Assembly (NCBI GenBank): GCA_964472545.1
Contig: CAYYNP010000135.1
Location: forward strand, 1 to 25,170
Length of the DNA stretch: 25,170 bases
Reading direction: 5' to 3'
Source: CAYYNP01 sp964472545
GTDB taxonomy: Bacteria > Planctomycetota > Planctomycetia > Pirellulales > Thermoguttaceae
The first letter of the stretch is position 1, and the number at the start of each line of letters is the position of its first letter. Of this stretch, positions 16,301 to 21,761 are shown in pieces. The translations under genes and the position numbers were made by a program. A model generated the notes under the pieces. It did not search any database. It saw only the letters and a list, made by a program, of their open reading frames with translations, and had not been told where the DNA came from.

Positions 16301-16550
16301 CCGGATCCAAGCCCTTGTCGACCGGCACGAAATGGTCGTCGGCAAGATCTCCGGCCGCCACCGCCGCCTGCAGCCGCGCGGCCGAGCCGAAGGCCGCCAA
16401 CGACGCCGCGGAAACGCCGGCCAGTTTGATAAACTCCCGCCGGCTGGTTCCGGCCGGGGCTTCACCACCGCAACACGCTCCGGACGGGCAACGAGGATCG
16501 TCGGAGGAAGCGTCCTGAGGGTTGTCATCTCGCATATCGGGTCGACGCAT
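13356..16550 (-). CDS. Tat-exported GH116 family glycoside hydrolase with an inserted levanase-type beta-sandwich
   Basis: 1064 residues. The N terminus has a Tat signal, SRREFIK at 36-42, followed by a hydrophobic stretch ending near 60. Residues about 70-290 match the GH116 N-terminal domain (TIYSGDDLKTIAMPVGGVCAGQ, FDVFNIHNFTGY). The (alpha/alpha)6 catalytic domain follows from about 500 on. Glu718 in LIEGSQHNTYD sits where the GH116/GBA2 nucleophile is expected. Between about 291 and 437 is an inserted module (GLVNTYLGGDDKLTGKLTSP ... HINIDQIEF) like the accessory domain of planctomycete GH32 levanases. ATG 16550 is chosen over an upstream in-frame start because AAAGGAGC precedes it. The family includes beta-glucosidases, beta-xylosidases and glucosylceramidases; the substrate here is not known. 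Confidence 0.92.
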   Translation of the reverse strand: MRRPDMRDDNPQDASSDDPRCPSGACCGGEAPAGTSRREFIKLAGVSAASLAAFGSAARLQAAVAAGDLADDHFVPVDKGLDPGWIRMLSAKGEPTIYSGDDLKTIAMPVGGVCAGQVYLTGDGRLTHFDVFNIHNFTGYGREAYDLGRTTGSPLLQGFAIKITSGGKTTVRSLDRAGFPGVQFCGEYPIATIDYADKGMPVAVTLRAFSPFCPLEANDSGLPATVMEYRLKNTSDAPVEATLAGWLENGVCIDSGKEMDGFHTAGVARSPAMSMLLYRAQEAKTPGERRPPILFADFEGEDYGEWKVEGKAFGTGPAHGTLEKQQDVSGFAGKGLVNTYLGGDDKLTGKLTSPEFTIERRFITFLVGGGPHAGKTCMNLLVDGKIVHTATGKQVERLLWHNFNVSEFVGKAARLEIVDNETGPWGHINIDQIEFRDTPRSPRSGPLGSQPDFGTMGLALIDGGRDALVNASVDNDALPDVFDGLQSGAAEEVKMPFGKRLTGALGKSVTLGPGEEARVAFAVVWHFPNRPDRGNYYASRFKDAGAVGAYLAANYDGLAAQTQLWHDTWYDSTLPHWLLDRLFSTVSALATSTCQRWENGRFWAWEGVGCCHGTCTHVWNYEHAMARLFPELERSCREMQDYGTGFEEETGMVRFRGEGWGMWAGDGQAGTVLKAYREHQTSADDAFLKRNWKKIRKSLEFLIGEDRGGGQTPDGLIEGSQHNTYDINFFGANAMIGSLYLAALKAGQQMATEMGDADFAKTCAKLAESGSKLTVKRLFNGEYFIQEVDLAQHPKAQYGEGCLSDQLFGQGWAHQVALGYVYPEETIHATLAAIWKYNWAPDIGPQNAVHKPERWFASPGEAGLFTCTWPHTKHLPAGVRYKNEVWTGIEYQVAGNMAYDGMVTEALAICRGIHERYHPSKHNPFNEVECGDHYARGMASHGVFQGLCGFEYHGPNGHLGFAPRVTPDDFQAAFTAAEGWGTLTQTRQAGRQTNRIAVKWGTLRLKTLALELPEGAAVGGVAVTLDGWPVKCRRSQEGTRVAVTLDDSVVVGVGKELQIEIQQS

Positions 16551-16623
16551 CGCGGGGCTCCTTTGCAGCACACGGGAAACTCACAGCCGCGACGATCCGA
16601 ACGTCGGGCATCGCACGCCCGCC

Positions 16624-16652
16624 AGAATAGCGGAGCGGCCCCCGAATGGCAA
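16624..16652 (-). promoter_or_regulatory. Candidate sigma-70-type promoter for the GH116 operon
   Basis: On the - strand, TTGCCA (16652-16647) and TATTCT (16629-16624) are separated by 17 nt. This predicts a transcript start near 16617 and a leader of about 65 nt before ATG 16550. The -35 matches 5/6 and the -10 matches 4/6 of the consensus. Chance occurrence cannot be excluded in a single inspection. Confidence 0.4.
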
Positions 16653-16658
16653 TCCGTC

Positions 16659-16847
16659 ACAAAGCCGCGACCGGTTGTCGCGCCCGGCACCCCGGGGAAA
16701 CCTGCCCTCCAAGAACCGTCCGTGGACCCAGGATTCGCGAAACACGGCCGCGCGCGACTGCGCAAGCCGTTGTCAGCAGCGTGTGACAAGACCCTAACGT
16801 GACGACGTGTTCCGCCGCCCGGGCGCGACCACCAGTCGCGGCTTTGT
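16659..16847. repeat. 189-bp element with 29-bp terminal inverted repeats made of small hairpins
   Basis: Ends at 16659-16687 and 16819-16847 are inverted repeats of 29 bp with two mismatches (AAAGCCGCGACYGGTKGTCG...). Each end folds as CGCGAC-N5-GTCGCG. The 131-bp interior has no open frame that looks like a gene. It fills most of the 310-bp gap between the GH116 start and the DUF1080 stop, beginning 7 bp upstream of the proposed GH116 -35. The layout fits a REPIN or small non-autonomous (MITE-like) element; no direct repeats were identified at its borders. Confidence 0.8.
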
Positions 16848-16860
16848 TGGCAACTGCCGG

Positions 16861-17658
16861 CTAGTCGTCAAGCTCCAGCAACTCGACCTTCCGGAACTCC
16901 ACCGGATGGCTCTCCGACTGCAAAGAGATTGAGCCGCCGTGGAGCATCTTGTCGCCGTCTTTGATCAGCATGCGGGCGTCGGCGTCGTTGGGGTCGAGTT
17001 GCGGCTTCTGATACTCCATCACGGTTTCGCCGTCGATGATGTGCTTGATGACCTCATTGCCGCGGACTTCCAACTCGACGGTCACCCATTGGTCGCCGTG
17101 GTACGTCTTCGACTTCGAGTTGGTGCAGTGGCGAGTCAACAGCTTGCCGTCCATTTCGACGTGCGTGCCGGGTGTGCAGAGGTTGGCCGTGGCACGTTCG
17201 CCCGTGCCGCCTCCGCCGAGAAGCTGCACCTCGATCGAGACGGGGAAGTTCTGGTCCTTCTTCATGCTCTCGGCCGACTGGCCGTGGACCATGATCCCGC
17301 TGTTGCGAAAGGCCCAGCCGGGGCCGCCGGGGACCTGGTCGCCGGTGAAGCGATACTCGACCCGCAGCCGGTAGTTCGAGAACGGCTGCTCGTAGAACAG
17401 GTGGCCGAACTTGCCGCCGAAATTGTCGTAGCCGTCGAACGAGACCTTGATCGCGCCGTCCTCTACGCGGAAGGTGTTGGCGAAGTTGTCGTCCAGTTCG
17501 TAGCCCTTGATCTTGACCTTCCAGCCGTCGAGGTTCTTGCCGTTGAAGAGCTGAACCCACTCTTCCTCGGCGGCGTCTTCCGCGCAGGCGACTCCAGAGG
17601 CCGTAAAGGCAACGGCGACAACGATCAACGCGGCGATAATCTTCTGCGGGCTCTTCAT
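16861..17658 (-). CDS. Secreted DUF1080 (3-keto-disaccharide hydrolase-type) protein
   Basis: 265 residues. A signal peptide covers about 1-26, and the rest is one DUF1080 concanavalin-like beta-sandwich: EEEWVQLFNGKNLDGWKVK near the N terminus, then FSNYRLRVEYRF, GPGWAFRNSGIMVHG, FPVSIEVQLLGG, and GGSISLQSESHPVEFRKVELLEL at the end. The family is related to GH16-like folds, and some members act on 3-keto-disaccharides; planctomycetes have very many copies. A GAGGAA ribosome binding site precedes ATG 17658. It is upstream of, and on the same strand as, the GH116 operon, but a 310-bp repeat-bearing gap and separate promoter candidates suggest an independent transcript. Export and carbohydrate binding are well supported; the enzymatic activity is not. 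Confidence 0.9.
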   Translation of the reverse strand: MKSPQKIIAALIVVAVAFTASGVACAEDAAEEEWVQLFNGKNLDGWKVKIKGYELDDNFANTFRVEDGAIKVSFDGYDNFGGKFGHLFYEQPFSNYRLRVEYRFTGDQVPGGPGWAFRNSGIMVHGQSAESMKKDQNFPVSIEVQLLGGGGTGERATANLCTPGTHVEMDGKLLTRHCTNSKSKTYHGDQWVTVELEVRGNEVIKHIIDGETVMEYQKPQLDPNDADARMLIKDGDKMLHGGSISLQSESHPVEFRKVELLELDD

Positions 17659-17720
17659 TTCGGTTCCTCGGTTCGGTGGAGTGAGCGTGGGCTCTGCGAT
17701 GGGTCACGCAGGCACAAACA

Positions 17721-17749
17721 AGTCTAGAAGAGGTTTGGCGGCGGGTCAA
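17721..17749 (-). promoter_or_regulatory. Candidate sigma-70-type promoter for the DUF1080 gene
   Basis: On the - strand, TTGACC (17749-17744) and TAGACT (17726-17721) are separated by exactly 17 nt, with a predicted start near 17714 and a leader of about 56 nt. The -35 is the same hexamer as that of the small-RNA candidate near 21575. Repeat element copy A begins 12 bp upstream of the -35. Confidence 0.45.
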
Positions 17750-17760
17750 GCAAGGGCTGG

Positions 17761-17861
17761 CCAATAGCCGCGGGCGGGAGCCCACGGAGGGTCGGCGCTC
17801 GCGATGACTTCGCGACAACGAAGCTCAAAACCGTCCGGGGGCTTCCGCCCCCGGCTATTGG
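17761..17861. repeat. Inverted-repeat element, TAGCCGNGGGCGGAAGCCC family, copy A
   Basis: Arms at 17761-17788 and 17834-17861 match over 28 bp with three mismatches and flank a 45-bp interior. Each arm has the core GGGC-GGAA-GCCC (or GGGC-GGGA-GCCC). A second copy lies at 23669-23762. It occupies the gap between the DUF1080 promoter region and the GTPase stop codon at 17901. Confidence 0.92.
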
Positions 17862-17900
17862 CGGCTCGCGGATGGAGCAGAAAGGGATCGCGGATCTTGC

Positions 17901-19739
17901 CTAGCGCTTCGCCGACTCCCGAAGCCGCTCGACGACCGCCTGCACGTCCTTAAACGCGTCACTCTCGGGCACTTCGGCCCCTTCGCGCAGCTCGGACAAC
18001 AGATCGCCGAGCATCTCGGCCTCCAGCCATTTGGCCAGCCATTCGGCCCGTTGTTCGGCGTAGCGGGATTGCAGCCGGCCGAAGAGCCGGGCAGCAGCCT
18101 GGCGGACGCCTTCGCTGGTCGTGCTGACGATCGCTTCGCCACCGCCGGTGATGCCACCGGCGATCGCCGCCTCGGTGGCCAATTCGCTGGCGGCGTGGCC
18201 GGCCGATCCGACCAGACCACCGGCCACCCCCCAACTGCTGACGACCAAGGCCACCGTGATCGTCGGCCGGGCAACGGCCAGAACGTGATCCAACGATTGC
18301 AGGAATCGCACCACGCGAGGGTTCGACGTCCGCCAGGCGTCCAACTCCGTGGTGACGAACGTGCGATAGTCGTCGTCGACGGCCGGGAGTTGCTCGTGAG
18401 CGGCTTGCACACGCTCAAGCAGCCGCGAACGGGCGTGGCCGCCGAGCAGGGCCAACAGCCGCGGCCGCAGCGTGTCGTTGCCCACTTCGGCCAACCGCTC
18501 CAACTCGTCGAGCATCTTCTCCACCGCCAGCACGATCGCTTCGCGCTCGCGCGCCTGGAACGACGTCAGTGGATCTTGGGGTTTTCCCGCCAGTGCATCC
18601 CGGGCGGCGCGCATTGGCCACGTGGCCCCGCGGCCGATAGCTCGATAGAACCCGTGTACGCGGCGCGACCATCCGCCACGGCCCGTGTCCCACCATCGGC
18701 GTATCTCCTCGACCAGCACGCCGGCCGGCAGGCTGGGCCAGGCCACGCGGGCCATCTCTGTGGCCGAGAGCGCCGCCGCGGCCGACGAAAACTCGCCCGC
18801 AGCAGTGCGGATCGACCGCAGATAGCCCTCCACGCCCCGTTCCGCGTCAAGCACTTCGCAGAGCGCCCCACGGAAGGTGCGGATCTTGATCGCGTCGAAG
18901 TGCAGCGAAGCCAGGTCGTCGCGGAGCCGGCAGGGCTCGCCGACCGGTTGCCGTCCGTCGGGCCCCACGGAAAAGAACGGCAGCCCGAGCGATTCCGCCG
19001 CCGGCCGATCGTACGGTGCCACGTAGACAAGCTCCGGCCGTGCGCCGGTCTCCCGGCAAAACGTCTCCAGCCACTGCGGCCAATACTCCGCGTCGGCCGC
19101 CAGGTCGCATTGATTGAACACCACCACGATCGGCTTGTCGGCCTCGACCGCCGAGCGAAAGAACTGCTTCACGGCCGCGTCGTTGTACTTCTGCTGCGTG
19201 AGCACGGCCAGCAGCACGTCGGAGACCTGGCGGATCGCCCGGGCGCGCTGCCAGTTGACCGTCACGTCGGAGTCGACGTCCGGGGCGTCGAGCAGCAACA
19301 GCCGCGGCGGAATCTCCGAGCCGGTGCGCCAGAAGAGCCGATTCTCGGGCGTATCGGCCAGGGCGTCGTCGGGCGACCGCCAGGGGTAAAGCCGAAAGGG
19401 CGCAAAGAGCCGCTCGAGCAGATCGGGATCATCGGCCCCGTCGGGCACCACACAGACCGGATGCCGGGTGCCGGCGGCCAACGGGCTGACGGCGCTGAGA
19501 TTCTCGCCGGCCAGATGGTTCATCAGCATCGACTTGCCGATGTTCGTGCCGCCGACAATTCCCACGATCAACAGCGGCGGCGTGTCCAACTGCGGCAGCA
19601 GTTTCTTCTGCAACAGCTCGAACCACTCCTGCCCCGCCGGCGAGTCGACGCCCACCGCGGCCGCCCCTGCCTGCAACGACGCCAGGGCCAGATGCAGGCG
19701 TTTGACGTCTTCAAAGAAGGCTGCGAAGGTGTTGGTCAT
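17901..19739 (-). CDS. Dynamin-like/Era-related GTPase with a C-terminal membrane segment
   Basis: 612 residues. The GTPase domain has the P-loop GGTNIGKS at 63-70, the switch Thr91 in AGTRHP, G3 as DAPD at 151-154 instead of the classical DXXG, and G4 as NQCD at 209-212. A long helical region follows, with heptad-like Leu/Glu-rich stretches. A hydrophobic, Gly/Ala-rich hairpin lies at about 510-560 (TITVALVVSSWGVAGGLVG), and the tail is charged. This resembles bacterial YfjP/dynamin-type proteins, which associate with membranes; the role is unknown. ATG 19739 lacks a clear ribosome binding site, though TACAAT at 19782-19777 could be a -10 placing the transcript start some 30 nt upstream. It stands alone between two repeat-bearing gaps. 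Confidence 0.85.
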   Translation of the reverse strand: MTNTFAAFFEDVKRLHLALASLQAGAAAVGVDSPAGQEWFELLQKKLLPQLDTPPLLIVGIVGGTNIGKSMLMNHLAGENLSAVSPLAAGTRHPVCVVPDGADDPDLLERLFAPFRLYPWRSPDDALADTPENRLFWRTGSEIPPRLLLLDAPDVDSDVTVNWQRARAIRQVSDVLLAVLTQQKYNDAAVKQFFRSAVEADKPIVVVFNQCDLAADAEYWPQWLETFCRETGARPELVYVAPYDRPAAESLGLPFFSVGPDGRQPVGEPCRLRDDLASLHFDAIKIRTFRGALCEVLDAERGVEGYLRSIRTAAGEFSSAAAALSATEMARVAWPSLPAGVLVEEIRRWWDTGRGGWSRRVHGFYRAIGRGATWPMRAARDALAGKPQDPLTSFQAREREAIVLAVEKMLDELERLAEVGNDTLRPRLLALLGGHARSRLLERVQAAHEQLPAVDDDYRTFVTTELDAWRTSNPRVVRFLQSLDHVLAVARPTITVALVVSSWGVAGGLVGSAGHAASELATEAAIAGGITGGGEAIVSTTSEGVRQAAARLFGRLQSRYAEQRAEWLAKWLEAEMLGDLLSELREGAEVPESDAFKDVQAVVERLRESAKR

Positions 19740-19856
19740 CGTACGCAGTACGGGCGAGACGTGGAATCCACTCTCAATTGTAGCCCGGTGGCGCCGTCAC
19801 GACGACGACACGGAGCCCTGCCCAAAGGGTGGGGACAATCCTGCAACCGCTTGTAG

Positions 19857-19871
19857 AACGCCTTCGGCGTT
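19857..19871 (-). terminator. Short perfect hairpin downstream of the PEP-CTERM gene
   Basis: AACGCC-TTC-GGCGTT (read on +) forms a 6-bp stem 22 nt beyond the PEP-CTERM stop codon. There is no T-run after it on the - strand, so termination is only a possibility. Confidence 0.25.
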
Positions 19872-19893
19872 AACGTGTTCACCGGCACGCGTT

Positions 19894-21102
19894 TCACCGA
19901 CGCCTGCGCCGGCGAATGCAGACTACCATACCCAACGCCCCAAGGCCGAGCAAGGCCAGGGCCGACGGCTCCGGCACCGGCGTGGCGCCGAGCGAGAGAT
20001 CGAAACTCACGTCGCTGCTGGTCAGGCTCGACTGGTGGACCTCCACGGCCAACACGTTCTTGCCCTGCCGCAACAGGTGGGCGCCGGTCTCGTAGGTGAA
20101 GAAGAAATCCTCCGCCGCATCTCCGACAAAGTCCGAAGCAAACGTGTCGAACTCGGCCCCGAGTTCCAGGTTCGTGCGGGGATGCAGTTCCACGCCGTTG
20201 AGATACGTCGCCGCGCCGTCGTCGCGCAGCAGGCGGACGATCAACGATTCGAGCGCCGCCGGATTGGCCACGTCGAACGCGTGGCGGAAGTAGGTTGTGG
20301 TGTACTTGTTGTCCGGGTCGTTGTCGGCGTTATCGGGATTCGGGCCGAAAAGCACTTCGGTCACTTCGTCGCCGTCGCCGTAGCCCAATTGGGCCGCACC
20401 AGCCTTCCAATTGGCCTCGGCTGGAAAATCGACCTCGCGCCAGCCGGGGCCGGGGTCCGTGCCGTTGTCGAGATACTTCCACTCGGCGCCCGGCGGAACG
20501 AGCACGATCGTCGGTGCATCGGAAACGGTGACGTTGTCGAAATGGGCCTCGGCCCATTCGTTGGCACCGTTGGCCTGATTGTTGTAGCCACCGAAGATCA
20601 TCATGTGGCTTCCGGCCGACAGCGGAACGGTCAGGTCGACGGTGATCCAACCGGTATCGGTGTCCGTCGTCGAGAACCAGCTACCGTTCTGATGAAAGAG
20701 GCTGCCGTTGTCGTCGCCGCCGTAGCGGTTGCCGTCGAGTTCGAAGATCGCTTCGCCAAATTCGCCGAAGTCCAAGCCGCCCCCGGTGAGCAGCCGATAG
20801 TCGAGCGAGATGTCGTAGACGGCGTCGGCAGGCACCTCAAACGCCTTGCCCCATCCCGCCGAGGTCGCAACGTTCTCGGTGTGCGGGCCGAGTTGTACGC
20901 GCAGCATCCCATCGCTGTTGCCGCCCAGCGGGGCCCATTGCCCGTCGACAAGATCTACGCGCAACGTGTCGTTGAACAAGTTGGGTGCATATTCCCAGTT
21001 GTCGCTGTCTGCGTCGAACGTGTCTTGGAGGACGACCCCTTGGGCGGCCCCCGATAGGGTCAAGATCCCGATTACCGTCGCGCATGTGATCAAACGAAAC
21101 AT
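19894..21102 (-). CDS. PEP-CTERM sorted extracellular protein with two beta-sandwich domains
   Basis: 402 residues. A signal peptide covers about 1-22 (FRLITCATVIGILTLSGAAQG). Domain 1, about 25-190, is a jelly-roll-like region (DTFDADSDNWEY ... AEAHFDNVTVSD). Domain 2, about 195-370, is the planctomycete module with EWKYLDNGTDPGPGWREV, AQLGYGDGDE, YFRHAFDV and LRDDGAATYLNGVEL, probably a lectin/galactose-binding-like fold. The C terminus is a classic sorting signal: VPEP, a hydrophobic helix, then an Arg cluster. It would be recognised by an exosortase, which is not encoded here. The start is ATG 21102 rather than the in-frame ATG at 21174, because it begins directly with the signal peptide and has GGAG at 12 nt. 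The ligand and biological role are unknown. Confidence 0.9.
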   Translation of the reverse strand: MFRLITCATVIGILTLSGAAQGVVLQDTFDADSDNWEYAPNLFNDTLRVDLVDGQWAPLGGNSDGMLRVQLGPHTENVATSAGWGKAFEVPADAVYDISLDYRLLTGGGLDFGEFGEAIFELDGNRYGGDDNGSLFHQNGSWFSTTDTDTGWITVDLTVPLSAGSHMMIFGGYNNQANGANEWAEAHFDNVTVSDAPTIVLVPPGAEWKYLDNGTDPGPGWREVDFPAEANWKAGAAQLGYGDGDEVTEVLFGPNPDNADNDPDNKYTTTYFRHAFDVANPAALESLIVRLLRDDGAATYLNGVELHPRTNLELGAEFDTFASDFVGDAAEDFFFTYETGAHLLRQGKNVLAVEVHQSSLTSSDVSFDLSLGATPVPEPSALALLGLGALGMVVCIRRRRRR

Positions 21103-21398
21103 CTTCTCTATCTCCAAGTAAATCCATCCCCAGCGCGGAGGACTTCCCTCCGGAAAAACGGCAGGACTGGTCACTGCGAGTGAGCCAATTACAGAACGCT
21201 ACCCGGGTGATTGGCCGCCAACGAAGAGGGCCGCTTTCGGGTTGCGTGACGTCGCTGCCTCTGGCTTCGATGCCTGGGGGTTGGAGATAGTGGCCGGCGG
21301 CGGCCGGCCGCCACGACCGCGATGTTTCCAGAGGCGTGCAGAAGCGCCACGGCAAAACGGCGGAGTACACCGCGTGCCGCACGGACCGAAAGCCAACG
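21103..21398 (-). other. Gene-free leader region upstream of the PEP-CTERM gene
   Basis: No convincing reading frame was found in this stretch. It holds a hairpin CGGAGG-N5-CCTCCG at 21136-21152, about 35 nt before the PEP-CTERM start, and a 14-bp perfect GC palindrome at 21299-21312. The region is probably 5' untranslated or promoter DNA of the PEP-CTERM gene. I could not place its promoter. Confidence 0.5.
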
Positions 21399-21450
21399 AA
21401 AAAGGGGCCTAGGAGCGCCCTGCTACACCAGCAGAGAACTCCTAGACCCC
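21399..21450 (-). terminator. Strong intrinsic terminator
   Basis: Read on the - strand, GGGGTCTAGGAG (21450-21439) pairs with CTCCTAGGCCCC (21415-21404) over 12 bp with one G-U wobble. It is followed at once by TTTTT. The loop carries an extra small stem CTGCT/AGCAG. On the + strand there is no T-run, so the signal is directional. It is the clearest Rho-independent terminator seen in the window. Confidence 0.85.
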
Positions 21451-21546
21451 GTCTTCATCGACGATTCGGCATACCGCAATAGCATGGCTGTCTGAACTAC
21501 CTCTATAGGGTGTTTCCGGCTCTCTGCGAGCCAATGTCACATAGTC
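21399..21546 (-). ncRNA. Candidate small RNA of about 148 nt, unknown class
   Basis: A promoter-like pair at 21553-21580 and an intrinsic terminator ending at 21399 bracket about 148 nt with no open reading frame of note. Predicted local stems in the RNA include GGCTC-N5-GAGCC (21532-21518), CATGC/GTATG, and the terminator hairpin. Searching by eye did not show the conserved cores of 4.5S/SRP RNA, RNase P RNA or tmRNA, nor the long paired arms of 6S RNA. It could be a stand-alone small RNA, or a prematurely terminated leader of the PEP-CTERM mRNA, whose ATG is about 300 nt further on. The boundaries are predictions. Confidence 0.55.
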
Positions 21547-21552
21547 GCGGCT

Positions 21553-21580
21553 ATCCTAGCAGAAATCCAGCACCGGTCAA
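21553..21580 (-). promoter_or_regulatory. Candidate sigma-70 promoter with extended -10 for the small RNA
   Basis: On the - strand, TTGACC (21580-21575), a 16-nt spacer and TAGGAT (21558-21553) are preceded by TGC, giving an extended -10 (TGNTAGGAT). The expected start is near 21546. The promoter points away from the MscS gene. Confidence 0.55.
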
Positions 21581-21761
21581 CCCTCGGCGCGGCAAAATCG
21601 GAAAATGGGGGAAGAAAGGGCAAGAGTTGCCCTGGAAAGGCTCAGGACGCCTTCGACGCGGAACATCTCGCTGGCGCGGCCACAAGACGATCTTCACACA
21701 ATCGCCCCGATCTGTCACACTGGGCACGCATTTTCGATCCGTTTCGCCGGGAGATTCCGCC

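Noticed and set aside
13377..16802. Open frame of 1141 codons on the + strand opposite the GH116 gene
   Set aside because: It lies fully antisense to a clearly homologous gene, has no signal, domain or ribosome binding site, and its residue mix is that of a GC-rich reverse frame. Similar long antisense frames lie opposite the protease (79-2043), the haem protein (3994-5970) and the GTPase (18051-19856); all are composition artefacts.
21165..21250. String GTCACGCAACCCGAAAGCG on the - strand in the PEP-CTERM leader, reminiscent of a c-di-GMP-I (GEMM) riboswitch
   Set aside because: Only a fragment resembles the motif; the GCAAACC ... GAAA ... GGGACGCAAAGC core and the tetraloop receptor arrangement are not present in order. 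A covariance-model search would settle it.
21299..21312. 14-bp perfect GC palindrome
   Set aside because: In DNA this GC-rich, a short GGC/GCC palindrome is likely by chance, and it has no second copy or T-run here.
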